64,000 bases of DNA from Blastopirellula sediminis (GCF_020966755.1 NZ_JAJKFT010000010.1:992001-1056000); one strand, 5' to 3'; shown: positions 9,171-20,021, counted from the first letter of the stretch. A program made the numbers and translations. Notes: generated from the letters alone by a model not told the origin.

Positions 9171-10084
9171 TCGATCTCCGGCGCAACAAAGTGAAGGGGA
9201 TGGGGCGCGTGAACTTCGCCGCTTGGCGTTTCGGTCGACGTCGGCAGTTCGCCTAACTGCGAGGTGATGTGGTCGCGGGCCTTCAGCACTTCGGCATGCA
9301 GGACGTCGAACGGCGGAATGTTGGCGTCCCATTCCAAGAGCGTCGACGCTCCGCCGGTCAGCTCGTACGCCAACCGATAGAGCTGCCAGACCGGATCGAT
9401 CACCGCGGCGTCGTGCGTGTCGATGCAGTAGTCGCCCATGTTGGTGTGGCCCGCCAGATGAAACTGCACGACCCGCTCGTGAGGAACGCCGCGCACGTAT
9501 CCGGCCGGATCAAAGTCATGATTGACGCCGGAGACGTAGACGTTGTTCACATCAAGCAGCAGTCCGCAGTCCGCTTCCTCCGACATCGCCGTCAGAAACT
9601 CCCACTCGGTCATCGTCGACGCGGCGAAGGTGACGTACGAACTGGGATCTTCCAGCACGAGCGGACGTTCGAGAAACTCCTGCACCGTTTTGATGCGCGC
9701 GACGACATGTGCGAGCGACTCTTCGTTGTACGGAATCGGAAGCAAGTCGTGCGAGTTGCGGCCTGCGACTCCGGTCCAGCAAAGATGATCGGAGATCCAG
9801 CGAGCGTTGATCTCGTTGGCTAAACGTTTCAGCTTCGCCAGGTAAGCGAAGTCGAGCGGATCGGTGCTGCCGATCGACATCGAAACGCCGTGCATCACGA
9901 TCGGGTAACGTTCTGCGATTTGGTCGAGGACATAGCGCGGACGCCCTTGCGTGTCGATGTAGTTCTCCGAGATGATCTCGAACCAATCGACGGCCGGCCA
10001 TTGCTGCAGAATGTGGCCGAAGTGGGCGGCGCGAAGTCCGACCCCCAGTCCCAAGTTTTGATGGCCCAGCCGCGCGGCGGTCAT
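9167..10084 (-). CDS. bufB: DUF692 multinuclear non-haem iron enzyme (BufB-like)
   Basis: A 305-residue TIM-barrel protein of the DUF692/MNIO family. Candidate metal-site segments are visible in order: FEIISENY, MHGVSMSIGS, ISDHLCW, LLDVNNVYVS, FHLAGH and LLEWDANIP. Characterised members modify Cys residues of ribosomally made peptides, for example to thiooxazoles in bufferins or oxazolone/thioamide in methanobactin. Here it lies between a Cys-rich precursor gene and a DUF2063 gene, so Cys modification of that precursor is the likely role. The exact product cannot be read from sequence. Confidence 0.9.
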   Translation of the reverse strand: MTAARLGHQNLGLGVGLRAAHFGHILQQWPAVDWFEIISENYIDTQGRPRYVLDQIAERYPIVMHGVSMSIGSTDPLDFAYLAKLKRLANEINARWISDHLCWTGVAGRNSHDLLPIPYNEESLAHVVARIKTVQEFLERPLVLEDPSSYVTFAASTMTEWEFLTAMSEEADCGLLLDVNNVYVSGVNHDFDPAGYVRGVPHERVVQFHLAGHTNMGDYCIDTHDAAVIDPVWQLYRLAYELTGGASTLLEWDANIPPFDVLHAEVLKARDHITSQLGELPTSTETPSGEVHAPHPLHFVAPEIE

Positions 10085-10153
10085 GACGTTCTCATCATGT
10101 GCGCTAGCCGGCGCGGAACGATCGCCGCGCCGGACGTGAATCGAGAAGACGAA

Positions 10154-10606
10154 TTACAGCATCGGGGCCGGGGCCGGTTTGGCCTCTTTGCCCGCTTCTT
10201 TCATCTTGGCTTCGAACTTTTCGCGAGCTTCGTCCCAGGCGCCTTCCATCAGCGGAATGGCGCAACCGCCTTTCCCTTTGCACTCGTTCAAGCCGACTTC
10301 CTTGCCGCAGCCCCCTTGCCCTTTGCATTCGTTATGGCCGCCGCAGGCATGCGCCGCGAGGGACGAACAAGCGCCGGCCCCGGCGCAATCATTGTCGCCC
10401 CCTTTTCCTTTCCCCTTGCACTCATTCAAACCGCGGCACAGGTGAAACTCGGCGGCAGCTGCACCGCCGCTCCCCGTATCAGCGACATCCGGCTTACCGC
10501 TTTCGCCGCAACCGAGCGAGACGCCCCCGATCATTCCGCCCAAAGCGGCGGCCGAGAGACGGTTGAAGTCGCGACGATCGAGATTTCGTTTGTCGTTGGT
10601 GCTCAT
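10154..10606 (-). CDS. bufA: Bufferin-like Cys-rich precursor peptide with Tat-type signal
   Basis: A 150-residue protein. The N-terminus has a twin-arginine motif (RR at 11-12, RRDFNRLSAAALGG), a hydrophobic stretch and a lipobox-like SLGC ending at Cys33. The core, about residues 55-121, holds nine Cys in Gly-rich repeats with NECKG three times, HACGG once and two GGC ends (NECKGQGGC, NECKGKGGC). The pattern resembles BufA2-type bufferin metallophores. A charged helical tail follows. It is the first gene of the operon, with GGAC upstream of the ATG. Modified bufferins bind copper; the metal bound here is unknown. Tat export and lipidation are predictions. Confidence 0.8.
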   Translation of the reverse strand: MSTNDKRNLDRRDFNRLSAAALGGMIGGVSLGCGESGKPDVADTGSGGAAAAEFHLCRGLNECKGKGKGGDNDCAGAGACSSLAAHACGGHNECKGQGGCGKEVGLNECKGKGGCAIPLMEGAWDEAREKFEAKMKEAGKEAKPAPAPML

Positions 10607-10897
10607 GTTACGTGTCCTGATGGGAGGTGGAGATTGGGGCGATCTACGTCTGACCTACCCTAACGGCGGCCATGCTCGCAGTCTACCGAGGACCGCTGCG
10701 AACCGACGGTGGAGGCGCGTACAAAGTTTCGGTTAAGTTCGGGCGATTCCGCGGCGGTTCGGGAAGGATTGTGTGTCCCTCTCTGCGTGGTTCTCTTCTA
10801 ATGGGGGTTCGGCGAATGAACTCTCCCTTCTTCGCGTAAGGTTACCAGCTTTCCAGGCCGCATGGGGCCTGTCCGGGCTCGTTTCAGGGCAGTTCCG

Positions 10898-11191
10898 ATG
10901 AACTCATCACCACCACAATCGCCAACCGATTCGACGCTGAGGTATATCTATAACCTCTTTACGGATCTCTTCTTCGGGCCGAATTTCCGCTGGAAAGACA
11001 ACCTGCTGCAGGGGATTATCGTCGCCACGTTCTTCGCGATGGGGGCCAGCTACGGCTTGCTGATCGCCGAAGACAAGTACATGGGCTTCCTGATCGGCAG
11101 CCTGATCGGGATCGTTTCCGGGGCATTGGGAAGCGGGTTCTCGCTGATGATCTTCCGTGGACTCCGGCACATGCTGGGTCGTCACGATTAA
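10898..11191 (+). CDS. Small two-helix membrane protein
   Basis: A 97-residue protein with two membrane helices (about 38-58 and 63-85 from the chosen start) separated by a short turn, flanked by polar ends. No family is recognised; the overall shape resembles small AtpI/AtpZ-like proteins, but no ATP synthase genes are near. I prefer the ATG at 10898 (MNSSPPQSP), which has AGGG upstream, over an in-frame ATG at 10862. The upstream 290 bases, shared with the divergent bufA gene, contain no other gene that I can see. Confidence 0.6.
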   Translation: MNSSPPQSPTDSTLRYIYNLFTDLFFGPNFRWKDNLLQGIIVATFFAMGASYGLLIAEDKYMGFLIGSLIGIVSGALGSGFSLMIFRGLRHMLGRHD

Positions 11192-12604
<1,413 letters not shown>

Positions 12605-12634
12605 TCGCCGCATTTGCGACGGAAACGTACAAAG

Positions 12635-12666
12635 CCCTCGCTGCATCCCGCAGCGAGGGTTTTTTT
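12635..12666 (+). terminator. Rho-independent terminator after gap
   Basis: A perfect 10-bp stem, CCCTCGCTGC (12635-12644) with GCAGCGAGGG (12650-12659), is followed by seven T. It begins 31 bases after the stop codon. Confidence 0.92.
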
Positions 12667-12808
12667 GTGCGCATTTTGGAACTAAGGTAGAGATAACCCA
12701 CTCTCGCTCCGCCAACGGCGGCAGCGCCCACATCCGACCCATCCACCCAATCGGGGCCAGGGAACTCTTTCCCCCCGTCCAGGCAAATAGCTCAGGAGTC
12801 TCTTCTCT

Positions 12809-15124
12809 ATGGCGAAAACGACCCGTCGTACCGCGATCAAGGCGATGGCCGCCGGTACCGCTTTGATCAGTCTGCAAAAGTCGACCGCCGAGGCGAAAGA
12901 CTCCGCCGCCCAAACGACTGCGGCTAGTCGGCTGGAGAACCGTCAGGACCGCGTCTGGCTCGGCGAAGAGTATTGGGCCAACCCGATGGAAGATTGGCGG
13001 ATCGTCGACGGCGCCGCCGAGTGCCAAAACACCGCCGGCGATCGCAACGTTCACCTGCTGACGCATCAGCTGACCAACAACGGCGGCGCCTTTCAAATGT
13101 CGGTTCGTCTCCGTCAGGTCGAAGTCAACAAAGACGACGGCGGCGCCGGCTTCCGCATCGGCGTTCGCAGCGACATCAACGAACATCGCAGCAACTGCTT
13201 CGCGAAGAACGGCATCAACGCCGGCGTCATCGGCGATCAGCTTGTTCTGGGCGGTTCGAAGAAACCGCTGACCGAAAAGGTCGCTGACCAAGTGATCCAA
13301 CTCTCGCTCTCCGGCAAGCCGGCCGACAAGGGCTACCAGCTGACCTTGATCGCGTCGACGCCGACCAGCGACAAGCCGCTCGCAACCTTGACCGAAACCG
13401 TTCCCGCCGCCTCGGTGCTGGGGAACGTCTCGATCGTCAGCAACTACAACAAAACTCCTGCCATCAAACGGGGCGCTCGTTATCGCTTCTGGGATTGGAA
13501 GGTCTCCGGCGACGCGCTGACCGAAGCGGCCGAAAACAAGTTCGGCCCGATCCTCTGGACGATGTACTCGCTCAGCGATTCGCGCTCGGGCGAAGGCTTC
13601 GTCTTGAAGCTGAGCGCCTTGACCGGCCCGCTCGGCGAGAAGGATAGCAAAGACGTCGAACTGCTGGTCGAAAAGGATGGTGCGTGGAAGTCGCTCGGCA
13701 CGGCCCAGCTCGATACGGACGCGTGGGTCGCCACCTTCCGCATCCCGAACTGGGACGAGAAGACCGCGACGCCGTTCAAAGTCGTGTATCGCGAAGCGCT
13801 GCGTGACGGCAGCGTCAGCGAGTCGGACTGGACCGGAACCGTCCGCGCCAACCCGGTTGGCCGTCCGCTGCGTTTTGGGGCGCTCACCTGCCAGAACGAC
13901 TATGCGTTTCCGTACGAGCCGGTCGCCAACAACTTGCTGGCGCTCGATCCCGATATCCTCTACTTCTCCGGCGATCAGCTGTATGAAAACCATGGGGGCT
14001 ACGGGCTCATCCGCGACCCGGCCGACCCGGCGATCCTCAACTACCTGCGCAAGTATTATCAGCATGGCTGGTCGTTCCGCGAGCCGATGCGCGATCGTCC
14101 GACGTTGTGCCTGCCGGACGACCATGACGTCTTCCAGGGGAACATCTGGGGCGAAGGGGGCAAGGCGATGATCAGCGGCGACACCTCTTCGGCCGGCGGC
14201 TATCGCGAACCGGCCAAGATGGTGAACGTCGTTCACAAAACCAACTGCGCCCATCACCCCGATCCGTACGATCCGGCGCCTTGCTTGCAGGACATCAGCG
14301 TTTACTACGGCGACGTCGTTTACGGCGGCGTCAGCTTCGCGGTGATCGCCGATCGTCAGTGGAAGACCGGTCCCGATCATGTCGATACCGGCGGCGGTCG
14401 CCCAGACCATGTGCCGGATGCGAACTTCGACACGTCGAAGCTCGACAAGCCGGATCTGGTGCTGCTCGGCGAACGCCAGGAAAAATTCCTGGAAGAGTGG
14501 GTCGAAGATTGGCGCGGGCACAACATGAAGGTGGTCCTCAGCCAGACCGTCTTCGCCGGCGTTGCGACGCATCACGGCGGTTACGACGGCTACCTGAAGG
14601 CCGACCTCGACAGCGGCAGTTGGCCGCAAACGGCCCGCAACCGCGCGGTCGCCATCCTGCGCAAGGGAATGCCGCTGCACATCAACGGCGACCAGCATCT
14701 GACGACGCTGGTGCAGTACGGCGTCGACAAGCAGCGGGACAGCAACTGGTCGTTCTGCTCGCCGGCGATCGCCGTCGGCTATCCCCGGTGGTGGCGTCCC
14801 GACGAAGTCGGCATGCCGCACGAAAACCGACCGAAACATGGCCTGGCCAACACCGGCGAGTTCATCGACGGCTTCGGCAACAAAGCGTACGTCTACGCCG
14901 TCGGCAATCCGGAAGTCGGCAACAAGCGTAACCGCTACGAACTGGCCCACCAAAAAGGAAGCGGCTTCGGCATCGTCACCATCGACACCGAAGCGAAGAC
15001 CTACAAGATCGAGTCGTTCCGCTTTTTGATCGACGCGACCGACGGCAAAGAAGGGAACCAATTCCCCGGCTGGCCGATCACGCTGCAACAAAAAGAAAAC
15101 GGCGGCCAGAACGTCATCGGCTAA
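12809..15124 (+). CDS. PhoD-like metallophosphatase (alkaline phosphatase D family)
   Basis: A 771-residue protein with a twin-arginine start ([16 protein letters not shown]), suggesting Tat export. An N-terminal region of about 330 residues includes a beta-sandwich-like part. The PhoD-type catalytic domain follows: [13 protein letters not shown], then [14 protein letters not shown], a later HHGG motif and INGDQHL, all fitting metal ligands of calcineurin-like PhoD enzymes. These enzymes hydrolyse phosphodiesters or monoesters outside the cytoplasm. The length exceeds classical PhoD (about 550 residues) because of the N-terminal region. The substrate is unknown. Confidence 0.85.
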   Translation: MAKTTRRTAIKAMAAGTALISLQKSTAEAKDSAAQTTAASRLENRQDRVWLGEEYWANPMEDWRIVDGAAECQNTAGDRNVHLLTHQLTNNGGAFQMSVRLRQVEVNKDDGGAGFRIGVRSDINEHRSNCFAKNGINAGVIGDQLVLGGSKKPLTEKVADQVIQLSLSGKPADKGYQLTLIASTPTSDKPLATLTETVPAASVLGNVSIVSNYNKTPAIKRGARYRFWDWKVSGDALTEAAENKFGPILWTMYSLSDSRSGEGFVLKLSALTGPLGEKDSKDVELLVEKDGAWKSLGTAQLDTDAWVATFRIPNWDEKTATPFKVVYREALRDGSVSESDWTGTVRANPVGRPLRFGALTCQNDYAFPYEPVANNLLALDPDILYFSGDQLYENHGGYGLIRDPADPAILNYLRKYYQHGWSFREPMRDRPTLCLPDDHDVFQGNIWGEGGKAMISGDTSSAGGYREPAKMVNVVHKTNCAHHPDPYDPAPCLQDISVYYGDVVYGGVSFAVIADRQWKTGPDHVDTGGGRPDHVPDANFDTSKLDKPDLVLLGERQEKFLEEWVEDWRGHNMKVVLSQTVFAGVATHHGGYDGYLKADLDSGSWPQTARNRAVAILRKGMPLHINGDQHLTTLVQYGVDKQRDSNWSFCSPAIAVGYPRWWRPDEVGMPHENRPKHGLANTGEFIDGFGNKAYVYAVGNPEVGNKRNRYELAHQKGSGFGIVTIDTEAKTYKIESFRFLIDATDGKEGNQFPGWPITLQQKENGGQNVIG

Positions 15125-15135
15125 GGCGACGCCAA

Positions 15136-15166
15136 ACTAACCCGAGGCGCAAGCCGAGGGAATGCG
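15136..15166 (+). repeat. Family A repeat, single arm after the PhoD gene
   Basis: This 31-base arm, starting ACTAACCCGAGGCGCAAG, is identical to the family A arm at 37817 over its conserved part. It starts 11 bases after the PhoD-like stop codon and reads in the sense direction of that gene. A weaker direct copy is visible at about 15317-15343. Confidence 0.75.
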
Positions 15167-15250
15167 GAAGGCAATCGAGCCACAAGCCGCAAAGTCAAAA
15201 TAGGGTGGCCCGTCCGGTCGGCAAGACTGGGCGGGCTCTGAAGCAACAAG

Positions 15251-15301
15251 ATGCCGCGCCCTCCGGTCGGAACGACTGGACCGGACCGCGGCATTTTTTT
15301 T
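15251..15301 (+). terminator. Rho-independent terminator after the PhoD-like gene
   Basis: ATGCCGCG (15251-15258) pairs perfectly with CGCGGCAT (15287-15294), with further inner pairing of TCCGGTC and GACCGGA. Eight T follow. It is also the first member of the T-tract repeat series in this gap. Confidence 0.8.
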
Positions 15302-15729
15302 GCGCGGGCATCGTAGCTTGAGGAGCAAGCCGAGCGGAATGCGGACTGGACCGCGGCGCGATTTTTTTCGATCCGGCAGTGGACTGGAACGCACTCTATT
15401 TTCCGGGCCAGCCCCGCCCGATTCATTCGCGTCCAAACGGACACTGGACTGGACCGCAACATTTTTTTGAGGAGCTGTCTCTCTGGCCCCTCATAACTTC
15501 CCCTGGCTTTCCCAGTCTTCCTATGATGTGGACCGCTCGAACACGTTTTTTTAAATCGACCAGTGGACTGGACCGCACACTTTTTTTTTCGAGCTCCGCA
15601 TCTTCCGTCGGGTCCGCTCTGCGGACCGCAACGTTCCGAACGACTTGCCATCGGGTTCTCGCTTCCGACGGTCCGCAGAGCGGCGCCAACGCTGGGAGTG
15701 GACTGGACCGCGGCGTGATTTTTTTTCGC
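15274..15729 (+). repeat. Dispersed repeat: GGACTGGACCGC followed by a T tract, about seven copies
   Basis: Copies lie at about 15274-15301, 15341-15368, 15377-15402, 15441-15468, 15525-15552 (degenerate), 15561-15590 and 15696-15728. Each has a form of TGGACTGGACCGC, 3-8 variable bases, then usually seven to nine T. All point the same way, with irregular spacing of about 40-135 bases. Interspersed are hairpins of the GGTCCGC/GCGGACC type. Only the first copy is an obvious terminator. Open frames across this stretch are built from the repeat and are not convincing genes. Confidence 0.7.
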
Positions 15730-15918
15730 GACGCCACCGCGGCAACAGGAACGTCTCATTCCAGATTCACGAATTGCCAAAGACCTTCTCCGTCAGGCAA
15801 GCGACGCCGACGGTTTGCTCCTCCCGAGCGAGAATTGCGCTTCGCTGCGCTACGGGGAATCGACCACAATTCCGTGCGCTTTGTCAATCAAAAAAGTAAG
15901 GCGCGAGACGCCGCCGAT

Positions 15919-16067
15919 ACTAGCCCGAGGCGCGAGCCGAGGGAAAGCGGCCGCAAGTAAATGACGAATGTCGAAGCTCGAATGACGAATCTTGTTCTTT
16001 CGTCATTCTGGTTTCGACATTCGTCATTTCTCCAAACCCATTCCCTCGGCTCGCGCCTCGGGCTAGT
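15919..16067. repeat. Family A inverted repeat, copy 2 (both arms)
   Basis: A perfect 27-base inverted repeat: left arm 15919-15945 (starting ACTAGCCCGAGG) and right arm 16041-16067. Inside is a second perfect 17-base inverted pair, 15959-15975 with 16013-16029, containing ATGACGAATGTCG. The right arm ends 13 bases before the queC stop codon. The element resembles a small palindromic or MITE-like unit with nested inverted repeats; no target-site duplication was identified. Confidence 0.85.
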
Positions 16068-16080
16068 GTTGGTGCGCGAA

Positions 16081-16740
16081 CTACGCCATGTAGACCGTCG
16101 GATCTTTGAGCCCGTGCTTCGCGAACGCTTCTTTCCGTTCGGTGCACGCGCCGCATTTGCCGCAGTGCTCTTCCAGACCTTTGTAGCAAGTCCAGGTCAG
16201 CTCGTACGGGACGCCCAGCTCGGCGCCGCGCTTCGCGATGTCTCCCTTGTCGATGTCGACGAAGGGGCGCCACAGCTGGACTGGGTTCCAGTCGCAGAGC
16301 TGCGCCGCTTGGTCCATCGCGGCGGCGAACTCCGGACGACAATCGGGATAGATCGCATGGTCGCCGCTATGGGCGCCGTAGGCGACGGCGACGCACTGCT
16401 GACTGATCGCCCATGCGATCGAGACCGAGAGCAAGATCATGTTGCGATTTGGGACGACCGTCAGCTTCATGTTCTCTTCGGCGTAGTGGCCTTCGGGGAT
16501 TTCGATGTCGCGGCCGCTCAGACTGTTGGCGCCAAACAGCGGATTGATCGCCGAAAGATCGGCGACCATGTGCGGAACGTTGACTCCCTCGCACAACTTC
16601 CGCGCGTACTCCAGCTCCTTCACATGCCGCTGCCCATAGTTGATCGAGATCGCGCAGACTTCGTGCCCGGCGTCGAGCAAATGGTAGAGCAGGGTAGCGG
16701 AGTCCATCCCTCCGGAAACGACGGCGACGACTTTGGACAT
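16081..16740 (-). CDS. queC: 7-cyano-7-deazaguanine synthase QueC
   Basis: A 219-residue enzyme making preQ0 from 7-carboxy-7-deazaguanine in the queuosine pathway. The ATP-binding PP-loop motif [14 protein letters not shown] is near the N-terminus. The C-terminal zinc site [15 protein letters not shown] is complete. The ATG at 16740 gives the family N-terminus ([11 protein letters not shown]); the in-frame extension to 16788 was discarded. A TATAAT-like box lies on the minus strand at 16787-16792. No other queuosine gene is in the window. Confidence 0.96.
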   Translation of the reverse strand: MSKVVAVVSGGMDSATLLYHLLDAGHEVCAISINYGQRHVKELEYARKLCEGVNVPHMVADLSAINPLFGANSLSGRDIEIPEGHYAEENMKLTVVPNRNMILLSVSIAWAISQQCVAVAYGAHSGDHAIYPDCRPEFAAAMDQAAQLCDWNPVQLWRPFVDIDKGDIAKRGAELGVPYELTWTCYKGLEEHCGKCGACTERKEAFAKHGLKDPTVYMA

Positions 16741-16922
16741 GGGGTTGGCTTTGGCGAAACGAAAAAGAGAAAGAATGTCGGTTGGCATTATACTACAATG
16801 CGGTGAATTGCCTGCACGGCACGACAGCCCCTACGATTGTCGGGAAAGGGAGTTTTCCATTGATCGCGTTGAGTCGCTTCGCCTGACCACTCGTCGCGTA
16901 GCCACTAAAGGAACGGTGAGCG

Positions 16923-17825
16923 ATGCTAGTCTCGGCCCTCGACCTTCAGAAGCTGCTGTTCAAGGTCATGTTCCTGGCATTTGTCTTCAGCTTATTGCTG
17001 GGACTGCTGGCGATCTTCGTCGCGCTGCTGCGCCGCTCGCAGGCGGCAAAAGCCTTGGGTTCGTTCTGCGTCGCCGTCGGCCTGGTCGCTGGGATCTTGC
17101 CCGGAGTGATGTACGTTCCGTTCACAACTCCGCTGCTGCTGGTCCCGCTCGCGATTCCGGCGCTGCTTGGCGCGGCGGCGCTGGGGATCAATCGCTACTA
17201 CAAAGACCTGCCTCCGCTGACCGGCTTTCAGTTTCCGCTGCCGGCGTTGATCTTCGTCACGTTGCTCGTCGCGTCGATCGCCGGCCTCTACAAGGCGGGG
17301 CAGCGGGCGTATTTCTACAACCGCGATCAGGCCCTGGCGAATTTCCAACGAATGCCAGCCATCGAATCGGTCGTCGTGCATGGACGCCCTGATCCCGACT
17401 TGTTCGAGTTCTGGGTCGAGGAGATTGAGTTTTCGCTGGTCGGTCGGCCGGAGACGCGGATTCGTCTGGCGGCGAACTATTCGCTGCGTCATTGCGACTC
17501 AGACCAGCCGCTAGAGCAACTTACGATCAAGCAAATCGGTCCCTGGACGTTCGGCGGCCAGGGTATGATATCGACCACGAGCGCCGACGGTCAGCCGCGT
17601 AGAAAGAAAGTCAGCATCGGCGACCTATCGCTGGGAGTCGACGGGCCTTTGCGTTCTCTGATCCCGCTGAAGATCGAAAGCGTCGACGATATCGTCGCGA
17701 ACTACGACAAGCTGGTCGAACTGCTGGAAAGTTGGCCGCGGGTAGAAACGCCGGGACGATTGGAGTTGGAAGATCAGGTGATTGAATATTGGGTGACGGA
17801 AGTCGACAGCGTCCCTGCCCCGTAG
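16923..17825 (+). CDS. Unknown membrane protein, tandem paralogue 1
   Basis: A 300-residue protein of no recognised family. The N-terminal half has about four membrane helices, and the C-terminal half is soluble. Landmarks shared with the next genes include NFQRMPAIESVVVHG, EFSLVGRPETR, QIGPWTFGGQG, LKIESVDDIV and LVELLESWPR. AAAGGA upstream supports the ATG at 16923. It is the first of four consecutive same-strand relatives, so duplication in place is the clear origin. The paired membrane and soluble halves could be a sensor or a surface complex, but nothing indicates a reaction. Confidence 0.75.
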   Translation: MLVSALDLQKLLFKVMFLAFVFSLLLGLLAIFVALLRRSQAAKALGSFCVAVGLVAGILPGVMYVPFTTPLLLVPLAIPALLGAAALGINRYYKDLPPLTGFQFPLPALIFVTLLVASIAGLYKAGQRAYFYNRDQALANFQRMPAIESVVVHGRPDPDLFEFWVEEIEFSLVGRPETRIRLAANYSLRHCDSDQPLEQLTIKQIGPWTFGGQGMISTTSADGQPRRKKVSIGDLSLGVDGPLRSLIPLKIESVDDIVANYDKLVELLESWPRVETPGRLELEDQVIEYWVTEVDSVPAP

Positions 17826-17840
17826 AGAACGAACGCGAAC

Positions 17841-18749
17841 ATGCAAGGCGACTTATTCCCCGGTATCGAGTACATCGTTTTCTCGATGGCGTTTCTCGCC
17901 ATCGGGATTCCGCTGGGACTGCTGGCGATCTTGATCGCGCTGCTGCGGCGACTAACGGCGGCGCGGCTGCTGGGGAAGTTTTGCGTTGGCGCCGGAGTGT
18001 TGGGCGCCGCGATCCTAGGCTATTTGCTGTTCTCAAATTCCGTGCCGATGCCGGTTCTGTTCATCCTGCTCATTCCAGCCGCCCTGGGCGGCGTGACATT
18101 GGCGATCGCCTACTATTACAAAGATCGCCCACCGCTGGGGCGTTGGCAGGTTCCGTTTCCGGCGCTGATCTACGTAACGCTGGTGGTCGCCGGAGCCGCC
18201 GGCATTTACAAAATGTCGCAGACGAGCTTCTATCGCGAACGCGATCAATGCCTGGCGAACTTTCAAAGGATGCCGGGGATCGACAACGTCGTCGTTCACG
18301 GTCATGAAGTATCGCGGTTTGAGGTCGACAGCGTGCAGTTTTCGCTGGCCGGGCGTCCCGACACGCTCGTGAAGCTTGGCGGCCAAGAGGAGCTGTTCGA
18401 TTGCAAGTCGAGCGATCGTCTCGAATCGCTGGCAGTTCTCCAGATCGGCCCCTGGACGTTTGGGGGCCAAGGGAAGAAGCCACGCAAAGGAAGCACCGCC
18501 GAAGAGCCCCTGTTCTCCAAATTCGGGATCTACGCGCTCTCGTTTGGCCCCGATAGTCCGCTGCGTGATCTGGTCCCGCTGAAGATTGAAAGCGTCGACG
18601 ATTTGGTAGAGCATTACGATGAGTTGGTGGAACTGCTGGAAAGTTGGCCCCGGAAAGAGGCGCCGGGACATTTGGAACGAGGGGACGAGACGCTCGACTA
18701 TTGGGTGATCGATAACCGCCCACCGAATCGCGACGACGCGAGCGACTAA
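17841..18749 (+). CDS. Unknown membrane protein, tandem paralogue 2
   Basis: A 302-residue protein closely resembling paralogue 1: membrane helices, then NFQRMPGIDNVVVHG, QFSLAGRPDTL, QIGPWTFGGQG, LKIESVDDLVEHY and ELLESWPRKE. It starts 15 bases after the previous stop, consistent with one transcript. The family is unrecognised. The C-terminal half has diverged mostly in a Lys-rich loop (GKKPRKGS). Confidence 0.75.
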   Translation: MQGDLFPGIEYIVFSMAFLAIGIPLGLLAILIALLRRLTAARLLGKFCVGAGVLGAAILGYLLFSNSVPMPVLFILLIPAALGGVTLAIAYYYKDRPPLGRWQVPFPALIYVTLVVAGAAGIYKMSQTSFYRERDQCLANFQRMPGIDNVVVHGHEVSRFEVDSVQFSLAGRPDTLVKLGGQEELFDCKSSDRLESLAVLQIGPWTFGGQGKKPRKGSTAEEPLFSKFGIYALSFGPDSPLRDLVPLKIESVDDLVEHYDELVELLESWPRKEAPGHLERGDETLDYWVIDNRPPNRDDASD

Positions 18750-18755
18750 TGCATC

Positions 18756-19634
18756 ATGATCGAATTCATCCTCCTCTTCGGCTTCGGTGCGCTCGTCCTT
18801 TGCTATTTCGCGATCTTCCTTTCGCTCGGTTTGCGCGCGCTTGTCCACGCGTGCTGGGGAAGGTTTGTGAAGGCGCAATACCTGGGTTGGCTTTGTCTCT
18901 TGATGGGAGGAACGTTCGGCGTGTGGCTGGCGATCGTCTCTCTGTTTCTTGGCTTTCCGCTGCCGTGGATCTTTGCCGTCCCAGCGATCCTGGGAGGAAT
19001 GGCGCTGCTGCACTCCTACAGCTTTCGCGACGTGCCGGCGCCGGGGCAATTTCAGTTTCCCATCCTCGCGGTTTTTTACGCAACGTTTCTCACCGCGATC
19101 GTGACGCTAGCCGGAGTCCAGTTCCATCGCTTGCTGCGAACCGACGACGCGATCCGGCGCGAGTTCGCCGCCAATCTAAGTCGCATGGACCAGATCGAAA
19201 ACGTCAACGTGATGGGAAGCGTCTATAGACGGGAGTTCCACGTCCAGCAGATCGAGTTCTCCTTGGCCGGACGACCAGACACGCTCGTTCGAATTAATCC
19301 CGACGATAAGCTAAGAACGTGCGACGCCGATGAGCCCTTACCGGAGGTCATGCTCATCCAGGTCGACCGTTGGCTGGTCGGCGGGGAGACTCAGCCCAAC
19401 GCAAATACGCGGCTTTCGTTTATCGGCATCGACGTCCACCAAGGTGGGAGGTTTGAAAAGTCTTTTCCCTTTCCTTTGCAGAGCATCGACGACATCGCGG
19501 CGCATTACGATGAGTTGGTCGAATTGCTGGACACGTGGCCCCGCGAAGAGAAGCCTGGGCGAATGGAAACCGCCGATGGATTGACGATTGAATACTGGAA
19601 GGTGGATGGCGGCGCTCCGACGAAAGGCCCTTGA
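18756..19634 (+). CDS. Unknown membrane protein, tandem paralogue 3
   Basis: A 292-residue protein, more distant from paralogues 1 and 2 but with the same plan. It has N-terminal membrane helices and WIFAVPAILGGMALLHSY, then LSRMDQIENVNVMG, IEFSLAGRPDTLVRI, LQSIDDIAAHYDELVELL and TWPREEKPGR. It starts six bases after the stop of paralogue 2. The function is unknown. Confidence 0.75.
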   Translation: MIEFILLFGFGALVLCYFAIFLSLGLRALVHACWGRFVKAQYLGWLCLLMGGTFGVWLAIVSLFLGFPLPWIFAVPAILGGMALLHSYSFRDVPAPGQFQFPILAVFYATFLTAIVTLAGVQFHRLLRTDDAIRREFAANLSRMDQIENVNVMGSVYRREFHVQQIEFSLAGRPDTLVRINPDDKLRTCDADEPLPEVMLIQVDRWLVGGETQPNANTRLSFIGIDVHQGGRFEKSFPFPLQSIDDIAAHYDELVELLDTWPREEKPGRMETADGLTIEYWKVDGGAPTKGP

Positions 19635-19647
19635 GCAAACTCACGTC

Positions 19648-19953
19648 ATGATGGACTTCGACACGTACGCACTGTTGTTCATCCCTTTTTGGGCGATGGG
19701 GCTCCCATTCTTGTTGGTCGGCGTCCTTACGGGAATCATTGGGGCGGCCAACGCATGGGTGGGAGATTTTGAGACGGCGCAGCGGTTGGGTTGGAACTGT
19801 GCGGTTCCGGGCGGGATTGTCGGCAGTCTGCTATTGGCGGCTAGCGCAGCGATCGGAGTTCCCTATCCGTGGATCTTCGCGCTTCCCGCGCTGCTAGGAG
19901 GCATGGCGCTGCTGCATGCCCATTACTTTCGCGACATGCCGCCTCCTACATAG
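19648..19953 (+). pseudogene. Tandem paralogue 4, truncated after the membrane half
   Basis: A 101-residue product from the ATG at 19648. It matches the membrane half of paralogue 3 closely, including WIFALPALLGGMALLH followed by an FRDMPPP stretch. It stops exactly where the other copies enter their soluble half, and the sequence after the stop shows no trace of that half. It may be a decayed copy or a surviving membrane-only version. It starts 13 bases after the previous gene. Confidence 0.65.
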
Positions 19954-20021
19954 CACCAATTTAAGCGATCGATGTTCTTTTACTCGACGCAGGCGTCGGC
20001 AAATCTGGTTACCGCATCGCT

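Noticed and set aside
15274-15729. CRISPR array
   Set aside because: The repeated motif is short and variable with irregular spacing, and no cas gene is present.
15121-15960. Open frames on both strands in the phoD-queC gap
   Set aside because: They follow the T-tract repeats and have no family similarity or ribosome site.
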